The position numbers were made by a program, and so were the translations under genes. From JABMOV01 sp964344305 (GTDB lineage: Bacteria; Fidelibacterota; Marinisomatia; Marinisomatales; JABMOV01): a stretch of 64,000 bases of DNA. The notes under the pieces were generated by a model. It searched no databases, was not told the DNA's origin, and saw only the letters and a list, made by a program, of their open reading frames with translations. The stretch spans positions 1 to 64,000 of the forward strand of contig CAYFMT010000005.1 of assembly GCA_964344305.1 (NCBI GenBank), read 5' to 3'. Shown one piece after another: positions 44,122 to 53,186 of the stretch; the first letter of the stretch is position 1, and every line of letters begins with the position of its first letter.

Positions 44122-45536
44122 TTTCTTACCAGAGATGTCAGTTTTTGCTGATCGGTTTTATCCAGCGCCAGAAAATACCAAATGACTACATACACAATTG
44201 GTATGATCCATTTTACTGTGGATGACAAGGGAAGAAACGATATTAGTACCACGGCGATGAAGGGGAAAAACACACCGGTGAATCGATAGGGTATAGTGTA
44301 AATGTTTCGTGTTTTTAAGAACAAAAATAACGACATGGATGCATAGGCAATAACGCTTGCCCAGGCAGACCCCATATATCCAAACAAAGGTATCAATACC
44401 AGGTTTAAAATGACGGCAACCGCTGCCCCCACTCCTCTGAACATGGCAACCCATCGGGTGTTATTGGTATGATAAATGGAGGGATGTTGCAAAACGTACA
44501 GGGCAAAAAACATATACCCTAGCAAAATCACAGGCATGATTTGTGTGGACTCCCAATACTGCACACCGAAAAATGTTACACCCATAAAAGAAAATCGGAT
44601 GAGATTGTCTATCCACAAAACCAGTATCACCGTTACCAATCCCTGCACACCAAGGAAATAAGTGGCGACGCGGCTGAAGAGGTTTTTAGCATCCGGATTG
44701 TTTTTCTCCTTAAGAAAATAGGGCGTCCAACCCATGTTAAAACCCATGACCATAAGGAGGCCAAACATGCCGAGTTTGTATCCGGCAGAGTAGATCCCAA
44801 CCGTATGTGTATCCGTGAGCCAGTTCAAGAAGTAACGGTTGCTTAGCTCGAGGATCATGGTAAATATCCCGGCAGGAAGAAAAGGGAGGGCAAATACAAG
44901 TACAGATCGGACAACGCTTTTGGAAAGTTGAGTGGATACATATCTTTTATAGAAAAATGGAACGAGGAAAAGAGTTAAACCGGCAGAAACGATAAGATTG
45001 CTGTACAGCACCCCTAGAAGTCCCAGGCGTAACCCAACCACGAAATAGATGTTTAATCCAAGAGTACCGATCACATTGATCAGGTTGATGGATACATACG
45101 AAAAGGGCCTTTCCTCTGACCGGAGTATAATGGTTGCCATGGTCCACAGGGAATCAAAAAACAATATCCCTGACACCAGCTTAAGGAGTGTGTGATCTTG
45201 AGAGCCAATTAACACAGATGAAAGGACGGGACTGGCCAGAAAAAGAACTCCAGAAAACACAATCCCCGATACAACAACCATGGAAAAAATGGATGTAAAA
45301 TATTTGGTATTGTCAAACTCTTCATCAGAGTAAAACTTCATGAGGGCCGTGTCCGTGCCGTATCTATATATCATGAGGGCAAAACCCATAAACGCATAGA
45401 TGAGTGAAATAACACCGTAATCCTCAGGAGAAAATACATTGGTGTATAATGGAAGGAGGAGGAAGGTAATTATTCGTGATAAAATATGTCCAAACCCATA
45501 GATAAGTGATTGTTTGCCTAGTTTACGAATGGACAT
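44118..45536 (-). CDS. polysaccharide flippase (Wzx/MATE-like)
   Basis: About 472 residues with 12-14 membrane helices. MSIRKLGKQSLIYGFGHILS and LLLPLYTNVFSPEDYGVISL at the N-terminus are typical of the polysaccharide-biosynthesis (PST) exporter family, which flips lipid-linked sugar units across the inner membrane. ATG 45536 is chosen because the extra residues of the longer frame (to 45641) lie inside the upstream gene and are not membrane-like. Overlaps the GT4 gene by four bases. Confidence 0.9.
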   Translation of the reverse strand: MSIRKLGKQSLIYGFGHILSRIITFLLLPLYTNVFSPEDYGVISLIYAFMGFALMIYRYGTDTALMKFYSDEEFDNTKYFTSIFSMVVVSGIVFSGVLFLASPVLSSVLIGSQDHTLLKLVSGILFFDSLWTMATIILRSEERPFSYVSINLINVIGTLGLNIYFVVGLRLGLLGVLYSNLIVSAGLTLFLVPFFYKRYVSTQLSKSVVRSVLVFALPFLPAGIFTMILELSNRYFLNWLTDTHTVGIYSAGYKLGMFGLLMVMGFNMGWTPYFLKEKNNPDAKNLFSRVATYFLGVQGLVTVILVLWIDNLIRFSFMGVTFFGVQYWESTQIMPVILLGYMFFALYVLQHPSIYHTNNTRWVAMFRGVGAAVAVILNLVLIPLFGYMGSAWASVIAYASMSLFLFLKTRNIYTIPYRFTGVFFPFIAVVLISFLPLSSTVKWIIPIVYVVIWYFLALDKTDQQKLTSLVRK

Positions 45537-45552
45537 GGTTTTTTGGGATGTT

Positions 45553-46530
45553 TTAGAAGCGAATTTCCAGGGTGTCTCTAAACATTCCGCTGGCACCAAA
45601 GTTTTCCTTGAACCTGCCGAGACCCATATTGGGCTCCTCATTTACCGTAAAAATACCAAAATCGAACACATCATATCCACCCGCTATGGCCCATTCAAAT
45701 ATGGTATAAAAAAGGAGGTTAAGTGCTCGATATTCCTGATACAATTCATCGTGGCTAATATAAAATGCAAGAACCACATGGTCTGTAGCTATGAAGTTCA
45801 CGACTCCCGCTACCAGTTGCTTTTCCACGTAGGCACCAAACAGGTTGACTCTATCAGGAAACATGGTTTTCAATCGCTTCAATTCATCCAGGGTGTGGGT
45901 GGGGCGAACCCCATGACGAATGTTTAAATTGTTTTGCAGAAGGGAATAGAATTCATCATAATCATCGGATTGTCTAACGATCACTCCTTTCCGAGAAGCC
46001 TTACGGACGGCCTGACGATGGGAGGACCGAAACTTTTTCAGGTTTTTCTCTACATCTGATTCAAGAAACAAAATACTGGACACTTCACGCTTTGTGTAAG
46101 TAAACCCATGTCTGATCAAGGCGAAATCAATATAATTGGAAAGGCGTGTATTGTATATGGTGGGAGGAAGTGTTAACCGAATACCGGTGAAACCCAGCTT
46201 CTTTCCGTAGGAAATGAGGGTTTGAACTAGTCCATATGCATTGGCAAAGGAGAGATTTTCCGGTACCACAAAGGATCCGTATGATGATCCCGGGTGGGAT
46301 ATGAGCCACGTTTCATCATCAAGGGATTTCTCCGCCGCAGGAAAAACCGCCAGCATTTTATCTTTTGATGAAAAGACAAGACTGTGATCTTGAAAGCGGT
46401 ATTCAGGGTGATATGATAGAAATTTTCGCGTATGAAAGAGGGTACCATTGTTCATGGACCAGACAAATTCATCCCAGTTTGAGTGAAGATCAGGATGAAA
46501 TAGGTCAACAGTAATAGAGGATTTACTCAA
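45553..46530 (-). CDS. FemAB/GNAT-like transferase of surface-glycan cluster
   Basis: A 325-residue protein with two GNAT-like halves as in the FemAB and XrtA-associated acyltransferases. Recognised by FHTRKFLSYHPEYRFQDHSLVF, KNLKKFRSSHRQAVRKASRKG, ENLNIRHG-like LQNNLNIRHGVRPTH, and YRALNLLFYTIFEWAIAGGYDVFDFG. Such enzymes move amino-acyl or acyl groups onto cell-wall or exopolysaccharide precursors. The start is TTG with GGGA eight bases before it. First gene of the glycan operon. Confidence 0.8.
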   Translation of the reverse strand: MSKSSITVDLFHPDLHSNWDEFVWSMNNGTLFHTRKFLSYHPEYRFQDHSLVFSSKDKMLAVFPAAEKSLDDETWLISHPGSSYGSFVVPENLSFANAYGLVQTLISYGKKLGFTGIRLTLPPTIYNTRLSNYIDFALIRHGFTYTKREVSSILFLESDVEKNLKKFRSSHRQAVRKASRKGVIVRQSDDYDEFYSLLQNNLNIRHGVRPTHTLDELKRLKTMFPDRVNLFGAYVEKQLVAGVVNFIATDHVVLAFYISHDELYQEYRALNLLFYTIFEWAIAGGYDVFDFGIFTVNEEPNMGLGRFKENFGASGMFRDTLEIRF

Positions 46531-46623
46531 GTGTTTTTCCCAGTGATTTCATACAATGAAAGAAATTAGGGGGAGGAAGTTCCATGACCAAGTTGTTTGG
46601 AGGAGACCGCAAGGGTGGATTCA

Positions 46624-46662
46624 CCATGATCCATCTACCATCTTCCATGATCCATCTACCAT
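46624..46662 (+). repeat. 21-bp tandem direct repeat, two copies
   Basis: The 18-base unit CCATGATCCATCTACCAT occurs at 46624-46641 and 46645-46662, a period of 21, in the region between the divergent glycan operon and eno. No other repeat copies were seen. Confidence 0.8.
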
Positions 46663-46708
46663 TGACAGCAAGCCATGTCTAACTTCCGCCTTTAAATTTG
46701 GAGAAAAT

Positions 46709-47992
46709 ATGTCCAGCACAATGATAACAGACATTTTTGCACGTCAGGTTTTGGATTCCCGGGGGAATCCAACAGTAGAAGTAGATGTAACACTGAATGA
46801 CGGTACCATGGGACGCGCAGCTGTACCATCAGGTGCATCAACTGGTGAGCATGAAGCGGTGGAGCTTCGTGATGGCAATGCTGCAAGCTATTTAGGAAAA
46901 AGTGTTTTGACTGCGGTAAACAATACCAACACAGCCCTAAAAAATGCCGTGGTAGGATTGGATGTGATGAACCAGGAGATTCTTGATCAGACAATGATTG
47001 ATCTTGATGGAACACCGAACAAATCCAAATTGGGAGCCAATGCCATCCTGGGGGTTTCTATGGCAGCAGCACATGCCGGGGCAAAAAGTGCCGGGGTGCC
47101 GCTGTTTCACTATTTGAATACAGAAGCGAAAATGCTTCCCATTCCCATGATGAATATCCTGAATGGTGGCAGTCACGCAGATAACAATGTAGATATCCAG
47201 GAATTCATGGTGTTTCCCATTGGGGCCTCATCCTTCTCTGAAGCACTTCAAATGGGGACTGAAACATTCCACCATTTGAAGTCTGTGTTGAAATCAAAAG
47301 GATTAAATACTGCCGTGGGAGATGAAGGAGGATTTGCTCCAGACCTTCGCTCCAATGAAGAAGCCATTGAGGTTATTTTGACTGCCATAGAAAAAGCCGG
47401 TTATTCCGCTGGCAAAGATATTTTCCTGGCACTGGATGCAGCTGCAAGCGAATTTTATGAGAATGGTTCCTATATTCTTGCCAGTGAAAACAGAACACTT
47501 TCATCTGATGAAATGGTTTCATTTTTAGACTCACTTGTGGACAAATACCCCATAGTTTCTATTGAAGACGGTCTGCATGAAGATGACTGGGCAGGCTGGA
47601 AACAGCTTAATGCCATTGTAGGAGACAAATGTCAGATTGTTGGTGATGATCTTACTGTGACGAACATTACACGATTTCAGCGAGCCATTGATGAATCTTC
47701 CATGAATTCCATTTTAATCAAGCTCAATCAAATTGGTTCTGTAACAGAGACAAGACAGGCGATCGAACTTGCCCGATCGCACGGGTATGGTGCTATTGTT
47801 AGCCATAGATCCGGTGAAACAGAGGACACAACCATTGCAGATTTTTCCGTGGCCATGGGCATGGGTCAGATTAAGACAGGTTCTGCATCCAGAACCGATA
47901 GGATTTGCAAATACAATCAATTGTTGCGTATTGAAGAAGCCCTTGGGAGCCAAGCGGTCTTTCCCGGGATGGAGGTTCTTGGACATAAATGA
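46709..47992 (+). CDS. eno: enolase
   Basis: A 427-residue glycolytic enzyme interconverting 2-phosphoglycerate and phosphoenolpyruvate. IFARQVLDSRGNPTVEVDV, PSGASTGEHEAVELRDG, VGDEGGFAP, SIEDGLHEDDW, GDDLTVTN, the catalytic lysine in NSILIKLNQIG and SHRSGETEDTTIADF are all present. The start is ATG 46709, with GGAG six bases before; the open frame from 46556 adds 51 residues foreign to the family that include the repeat region. The stop overlaps the next gene (ATGA). Confidence 0.97.
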   Translation: MSSTMITDIFARQVLDSRGNPTVEVDVTLNDGTMGRAAVPSGASTGEHEAVELRDGNAASYLGKSVLTAVNNTNTALKNAVVGLDVMNQEILDQTMIDLDGTPNKSKLGANAILGVSMAAAHAGAKSAGVPLFHYLNTEAKMLPIPMMNILNGGSHADNNVDIQEFMVFPIGASSFSEALQMGTETFHHLKSVLKSKGLNTAVGDEGGFAPDLRSNEEAIEVILTAIEKAGYSAGKDIFLALDAAASEFYENGSYILASENRTLSSDEMVSFLDSLVDKYPIVSIEDGLHEDDWAGWKQLNAIVGDKCQIVGDDLTVTNITRFQRAIDESSMNSILIKLNQIGSVTETRQAIELARSHGYGAIVSHRSGETEDTTIADFSVAMGMGQIKTGSASRTDRICKYNQLLRIEEALGSQAVFPGMEVLGHK

Positions 47993-48336
47993 GTCCTCGA
48001 TATAAACGATCAAAGCGAAAGTCCACATCTTCTCGGGCAGCGACAGAATTTCAGAAGAAATTCATTCGAGGATTTCTCATGCTTATAGGAATTACCATGG
48101 TGATCATCTTCATTTTTGGGGATCACGGTGTGTATCAACTCATCAGGTTAAAGCAGGAACGCCGGGCCACACAGGCTTCCATAACAAAATTGCGTGAACA
48201 AAGAAAAGAGCTTGATGATGAGAAGTACAAACTCGAAACAGATCTGGATTATATTGAACAGCTAGCGCGAGAACGTTACCGGATGGCGAAAGAGGGAGAA
48301 AAGGTGTTCAAAGTGATTCCGAAGGAAGAGGAATAG
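47989..48336 (+). CDS. FtsB/DivIC-family septum formation protein
   Basis: A 115-residue bitopic membrane protein: basic cytoplasmic start (SPRYKRSKRK), one membrane helix at about 29-46, a periplasmic coiled coil (LIRLKQERRATQASITKLREQRKEL pattern, about 52-90), then YIEQLARERYRMAKEGEKVF, the conserved FtsB/DivIC end. The family bridges FtsL and FtsQ in the divisome. The linkage to eno is the same as that of ftsB in E. coli. Overlaps eno by four bases. Confidence 0.9.
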   Translation: MSPRYKRSKRKSTSSRAATEFQKKFIRGFLMLIGITMVIIFIFGDHGVYQLIRLKQERRATQASITKLREQRKELDDEKYKLETDLDYIEQLARERYRMAKEGEKVFKVIPKEEE

Positions 48337-48337
48337 G

Positions 48338-48910
48338 CTAGAATCCCAGGCGATAAAAAACCTCTTCTCCTTTCCCAAGTTTTGATGTGCAATTTAACTC
48401 GACCTGGGTTGGGACTTTTTTAAAATCGAAATACAGTTCCGCCGTAACAGATTGTTTTGGTTTCAAAATAGCAAGATCCTGGTATTTTCCCTTGAACGGA
48501 TTCAACTCTCCCTTATTCTCACCTTTTCCTGCGATTTTCATCATCATCATGGCAGAGAAATCAAAGGATTTCTTTCGCTGGTTTGTAATCTTCAACTTTA
48601 AGGCAACCTGATTGCCATTTAGCTTAGCGGATAACACATTGTACTTGATATCATCGGCAATCTGATCGGTACCAATTGGAAGGGCCACACGCGCATCGGC
48701 AAAAGCCGAAATGGGGATATATACATCAACGGAAGTCTTTATATATTGCTTGGATTTATCAAGTTTAACTTTTGTAACGGGTGTTCCCATCTCAAGAGAT
48801 CCAATGGACTGGTCGGACTCCGGTGTTAAATATATTGGTGTGGATTCTTTTAAAGTGGTTTCCTGAGAAAGAACTATTGTGAAAAGACAGCAAAAAATAC
48901 CCGCTCTCAT
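48338..48910 (-). CDS. exported protein of unknown function
   Basis: A 190-residue protein with a short signal peptide (about 1-16, ending VLSQ). Residues 20-75 have an SH3-like look (STPIYLTPESDQSIGSLEMGTPVTKV), often a wall- or peptide-binding module. The second half is a beta domain (LKLKITNQRKKSFDFSAMMM) with a terminal CTSKLGKGEEVFYRLGF. One base overlaps motB, so it may take part in the same motor or envelope system. No enzyme motif seen. Confidence 0.6.
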   Translation of the reverse strand: MRAGIFCCLFTIVLSQETTLKESTPIYLTPESDQSIGSLEMGTPVTKVKLDKSKQYIKTSVDVYIPISAFADARVALPIGTDQIADDIKYNVLSAKLNGNQVALKLKITNQRKKSFDFSAMMMMKIAGKGENKGELNPFKGKYQDLAILKPKQSVTAELYFDFKKVPTQVELNCTSKLGKGEEVFYRLGF

Positions 48911-49638
48911 TAGATGCTCCCCGTAATTGTCTGGGTTTTAATGAAGGCATCGAGGTAAATCTCGACACGCCTGTTTTTGGCCCGTGCATCCTGAATATCC
49001 AGTGTGTTTTGTCCAACACCATCCATGGGAATGACAGGACGAAATTCACCATATCCCATGGCAGAAAACTTTTCTTCAGGTATTTGAGAAAACTCGCTGA
49101 GGAGTTTTACAATATTCAGCGCACGTGCAGTAGACAGATCCCAGTTGGATTCGAACCGGGCAGTTTGAGGTAACGATAGATCATCTGTGTGTCCCTCACA
49201 GCGAATCTCAACATTTAGGTATCCCCCGCGCTTTTCAATAGCGGTCAACAGATTATTGTACCGTGGATCATCATCCACATTCAGGACTTTTGATATGCGA
49301 ATGATACTCCCGATTTGACGAAGGAGGGGATGAACGATTTGTCGGACCTCTGCTTCCATGGATCCAAACAGTTCTCCACTGGCCATGGTGATTTTCACGC
49401 CCTTTGTTACACGATCTACTGAAACATAGGATGATTCAATATCCTGCAACTCCTCATACGTTTCATCCAACAGCATATTGATCACCCGGTCAATATGTTT
49501 TTCTGCATCGTTCAGGATGACCAGAAGCATGATGAAAAATGTCAATAACAGCGTTACAAGGTCAGCATAGGTAACAGCCCAGGCGGTGCTTTTGGCCTTG
49601 GCTTCAGATACGGATAAACCGTATTTGCGTCCTGCCAT
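48910..49638 (-). CDS. motB: MotB-like stator protein with OmpA peptidoglycan domain
   Basis: 242 residues. A single membrane helix at about 20-42 carries the ion-binding aspartate D26 in AVTYADLVTLLLTFF. The C-terminal OmpA-like domain (LNVEIRCEGHTDD, NWDLSTARALNIVKLL, FSAMGYGEFRP, RAKNRRVEIYL) binds peptidoglycan and fixes the stator. With MotA it forms an ion channel driving rotation. No flagellar genes are in the window, so the motor it powers is not established. Confidence 0.88.
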   Translation of the reverse strand: MAGRKYGLSVSEAKAKSTAWAVTYADLVTLLLTFFIMLLVILNDAEKHIDRVINMLLDETYEELQDIESSYVSVDRVTKGVKITMASGELFGSMEAEVRQIVHPLLRQIGSIIRISKVLNVDDDPRYNNLLTAIEKRGGYLNVEIRCEGHTDDLSLPQTARFESNWDLSTARALNIVKLLSEFSQIPEEKFSAMGYGEFRPVIPMDGVGQNTLDIQDARAKNRRVEIYLDAFIKTQTITGSI

Positions 49639-50447
49639 TAGTCGCGACTCCGTCGCTTACTTGCAGGAACGAACGTCATGAGTTTCTCACGAATTAGAAT
49701 GGGATGCTCTTTTGCATGGATACTGATAATGCCTTCTACCATGATGGTCTTCAGCATGAGCTCATCTTCAGATTTTCTCTTTAATTTGCCACCGATGGGG
49801 AGGAAAACCAGATTGGAAAAAAGAACACCATAAAAGGTGGTAACAAGGGCAAGACCCATCCCGCCAAGCAGTTCGGCAAATTTGGCCGCTACGTCAAAAT
49901 CAATGGAATCAATACTGGCGTTTCCCCCGGAGAACTTGTTCATCATGACTATGAGCCCCATGACGGTACCCAGCATACCAAATGCCGGGGCATAGGCACC
50001 CATATAGAGGAAGAGTTCCTGACCAATATTGTGACGCCGTTCGATATTATTCAATTCCAGGTTCAAAAATGTACGAAGGCGGCCCGCATCCCGTTCATTG
50101 ATAGCAAGTTCAATTCCACTGCGAAGGAACTTGTTATCGATTTTGTCCAGGTCTGCCTCCAATGACATAATACCGCTTTTTCGTGCTTTTTCTGCTTTTT
50201 CAACGAGAGCATCTATTTCCTTGTCATAGCTGTGCGATTCGTAGATGAAGGCATTCTTTAATATTTTAAACAAACCGAGAACATTTCTCAGGGGATAATT
50301 CACAATGGTGGCTGCCAGAGTACCACCCAGCACAATCATAATAGAATTCAGGTTGAAAAACCAGTATAAGTCACCATGTCCCCTTAAAACACCAACGGCA
50401 ATAATTGCAAGACCTGCCAATAACCCTAAAGCGGTTCCAAAATCCAT
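49638..50447 (-). CDS. motA: MotA-like stator protein
   Basis: 269 residues with four membrane helices: two at the N-terminus (ALGLLAGLAIIAVGVL and IMIVLGGTLAATIV), a cytoplasmic loop with RRHNIGQE, then YAPAFGMLGTVMGLIVMM and ALVTTFYGVLFSNLVFLP. The proline-bearing third and fourth helices are the MotA/PomA hallmarks. I place the start at ATG 50447 (GGGA seven bases before) instead of the TTG at 50453. It overlaps motB by one base. Confidence 0.88.
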   Translation of the reverse strand: MDFGTALGLLAGLAIIAVGVLRGHGDLYWFFNLNSIMIVLGGTLAATIVNYPLRNVLGLFKILKNAFIYESHSYDKEIDALVEKAEKARKSGIMSLEADLDKIDNKFLRSGIELAINERDAGRLRTFLNLELNNIERRHNIGQELFLYMGAYAPAFGMLGTVMGLIVMMNKFSGGNASIDSIDFDVAAKFAELLGGMGLALVTTFYGVLFSNLVFLPIGGKLKRKSEDELMLKTIMVEGIISIHAKEHPILIREKLMTFVPASKRRSRD

Positions 50448-50527
50448 ATCCAATCCCTTGTAAATTATGTAGCCTTGTAAATTAGGGCGTTTAAAAACTG
50501 TACATCAAGCACTCATAATACCCTATC

Positions 50528-51796
50528 ATGACCCATTCTACATCCATGGACCAACGATTATCCTACCTGTATGGACTTGAGCGAAAAGGAATAAAAGTTG
50601 GGTTATCCCACACCGTAGACCTTCTGGAACGCTGTGGCAATCCTCATCGGAATTATCCTTCAATCCATGTGGCCGGGACAAATGGTAAAGGATCTACATC
50701 TGCCATTATCGCATCCATCCTGCAGGAATATGGTTACAAAGTGGGACTCTATACTTCGCCGCATTTGATTCGATTCAATGAACGTATCCGCGTGAATGGG
50801 ACACCTATTAACGATGCCGCTATTATTGCATTTATGGAATCGAATCAGAAGGCCATTGAGGAGATCGATTCGACGTTTTTTGAAGCCACAACCGCCATGG
50901 CATTCCACTATTTTTCAAAAGAAAAGGTGGATGTGGCTGTGGTGGAAACTGGACTTGGTGGTAGGCTGGATTCAACCAATGTCATCCATCCTGAAGTCAC
51001 GGTAATAACACCAGTGGACATGGATCATTCACATTTGCTGGGTCCCACCATTGAAGATATTGCAAGGGAAAAGGCAGGGATTATTAAAAAACAGACGCCA
51101 CTGGTTCTTGCGAAACAAACCAAATCTGTACACAAAATCATATCTGACAGAGCCAGAGAATTGTATGCAGATGTAATTATACCAGATAAACCGGTTAATA
51201 TCCAAACGAATAAAAACGGTACGACGTTCTCATGGATGGGGGAGAGGTACTCCATTCCATTATTGGGCTGCTATCAGGCAGAGAATGCAACGATTGCCAT
51301 GGAAGCATCAAAAAGATTCGATCATGGTATATCCTATGACATTTTTCGAAAGGGTTTGAAAAGAATATCCTGGCCGGGAAGGTTACAGGTTTTATCAGTC
51401 AAACCATGGATTCTTTATGATGTGGCACATAACCCACATGGTATCAGAAGTGTGTTGGAAACCATCCAATCCATTTCTGCTAAAAACCCCATTGGCATCA
51501 TGTGTCTAAAAATGGATAAAGAACTCGATGATATCATTCATGAAATTTCAACTCTGTTTGATACCCTGCTGGTATCCTCTGGAAACCATCCGGATCTGTT
51601 TGATTCAGAATCCCTGGGAAAGGCACTAAAAACAAAGGGGGTAAGTGTACCGGTCTATCAGGAAATAGACCAAGCGATACGCTGGTTAAAAGCAGAGTTG
51701 GGACCGAATCAGGCGGGACTCATTTTTGGGAGCCACTATATTGCCAGCGAGGTATTTGAGGCATTTGATTATTCCTTTGACAGTGGGGAGATTTAG
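50528..51796 (+). CDS. folC: folylpolyglutamate/dihydrofolate synthase
   Basis: A 422-residue Mur-ligase-fold enzyme adding glutamates to folates. The P-loop HVAGTNGKGSTSAI, GLYTSPHLIRFNERI, VETGLGGRLDSTNV, DMDHSHLLG, AREKAGIIK and YDVAHNPHG are all family signatures. Divergent from motA. Followed by rho after 95 bases. Confidence 0.95.
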   Translation: MTHSTSMDQRLSYLYGLERKGIKVGLSHTVDLLERCGNPHRNYPSIHVAGTNGKGSTSAIIASILQEYGYKVGLYTSPHLIRFNERIRVNGTPINDAAIIAFMESNQKAIEEIDSTFFEATTAMAFHYFSKEKVDVAVVETGLGGRLDSTNVIHPEVTVITPVDMDHSHLLGPTIEDIAREKAGIIKKQTPLVLAKQTKSVHKIISDRARELYADVIIPDKPVNIQTNKNGTTFSWMGERYSIPLLGCYQAENATIAMEASKRFDHGISYDIFRKGLKRISWPGRLQVLSVKPWILYDVAHNPHGIRSVLETIQSISAKNPIGIMCLKMDKELDDIIHEISTLFDTLLVSSGNHPDLFDSESLGKALKTKGVSVPVYQEIDQAIRWLKAELGPNQAGLIFGSHYIASEVFEAFDYSFDSGEI

Positions 51797-51891
51797 CGTA
51801 ATTTATCTCTTCGGATATTTATTCTCATCGAAGGTTATTTCGTTTAGAGCACAATCCCCCAAAAAAGCAACAACACCACAAGGTTTGTACA

Positions 51892-53139
51892 ATGGATGTT
51901 AATGAGTTACAAGCCCAGAAAATCAAGGACTTAACCAAGGTCGCTCAAGAACTTGAAATCCAGGGTTATTCCGGGTTAAACAAACAAGAACTTATTGTAA
52001 AAATTCTTCAGGCTCATGCTGAGAGCCAGGGATCCCTTTATGCAAGAGGGACTCTGGAGGTTCTCAATGATGGCTATGGATTTTTACGAAGCCCCGATTT
52101 CAATTATTTACCAGGACCTGATGATATTTATGTGAGTCCATCTCAAATAAAAAGATTTGGTCTGCGCACGGGTCATTTGATCGCCGGACAAATTCGTCCG
52201 CCAAAATCAAAAGAACGTTTTTATGCACTGCTGAAGGTTGATTTGGTCAATGAACGCCCTCCTGCTGATGTGAGACAGGCGATTTTGTTTGAGAACCTTA
52301 CCCCCATGTTCCCAGAAGAGAAATTCAACCTGGAAGGAGATCCAAAAAACCTGTCCATGCGTATCATGGATATGTTTTCTCCGGTCGGTAAAGGTCAGCG
52401 AGCATTGATCGTGGCTCAACCAAAAACAGGTAAAACCGTTTTATTACAGAGACTGGCAAACACCATTAGGCAAAATCATCCCAATACAAAAATGATGATT
52501 CTGCTGATTGATGAACGTCCTGAGGAAGTAACAGACATGAAGCGGAATGTGGATGCAGAAGTGGTGAGTTCCACATTCGATGAACCACCTGAACGACATG
52601 TAGCGGTGGCAGACATGGTGCTTCAGAAAGCAAAACGCATGGTGGAATATGGTGAGCATGTGGTTATTCTTCTTGATAGTATCACACGATTGGCAAGGGC
52701 TCACAATGCAGTGATCCCCCATAGCGGTAAAATCCTCTCAGGTGGTGTGGATACCAATGCATTAAAAAAACCGAAGCAGTTTTTTGGTGCAGCACGGAAC
52801 ATTGAAGAAGGTGGCAGCCTCACCATTATTGCTACGGCGCTCATTGATACCGGCAGTCGAATGGACGATGTCATTTTTGAAGAATTTAAAGGAACAGGTA
52901 ATCTTGAGCTGGTATTGGATCGTCGACTAAGCGACAGACGCATCTATCCATCCTTCGATATTATCAGGTCCGGCACAAGACGTGAAGAATTATTGTTGTC
53001 CAAGAAATGGCTTGGTCGTATGTGGATCTTGCGTAAATTGCTCAACGAAATGAATGTTATCGAGGCAATGGAATTCCTGCAGGATCGCATGAAACGAACC
53101 AAATCAAACGAAGAATTCCTGGACAATATGAGCGGATAG
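51892..53139 (+). CDS. rho: transcription termination factor Rho
   Basis: A 415-residue hexameric RNA helicase (E. coli 419). Rho_N helices (LQAQKIKDLTKVAQELEIQG), the cold-shock-like RNA-binding domain (GTLEVLNDGYGFLRSPDFNY), Walker A AQPKTGKTVLL, ILLIDERPEEVTDM, VVILLDSITRLARAHN and the Q/R-loop region are present. The second residue pair of Walker A (PKTGKT) differs slightly from the usual PKAGKT. The 95-base leader between folC and rho probably holds its promoter. The Cas6-like gene lies 47 bases after its stop. Confidence 0.97.
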   Translation: MDVNELQAQKIKDLTKVAQELEIQGYSGLNKQELIVKILQAHAESQGSLYARGTLEVLNDGYGFLRSPDFNYLPGPDDIYVSPSQIKRFGLRTGHLIAGQIRPPKSKERFYALLKVDLVNERPPADVRQAILFENLTPMFPEEKFNLEGDPKNLSMRIMDMFSPVGKGQRALIVAQPKTGKTVLLQRLANTIRQNHPNTKMMILLIDERPEEVTDMKRNVDAEVVSSTFDEPPERHVAVADMVLQKAKRMVEYGEHVVILLDSITRLARAHNAVIPHSGKILSGGVDTNALKKPKQFFGAARNIEEGGSLTIIATALIDTGSRMDDVIFEEFKGTGNLELVLDRRLSDRRIYPSFDIIRSGTRREELLLSKKWLGRMWILRKLLNEMNVIEAMEFLQDRMKRTKSNEEFLDNMSG

Positions 53140-53186
53140 CTTAAAAAAACTTAGCAAGACAATTTTCATATTAGTGAGGTGTAGAA

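Noticed and set aside
46624..46662. Direct repeat as the start of a CRISPR-like array or mobile-element scar
   Set aside because: Only two copies with a 3-base spacing; no spacers, no inverted ends and no target-site duplication.
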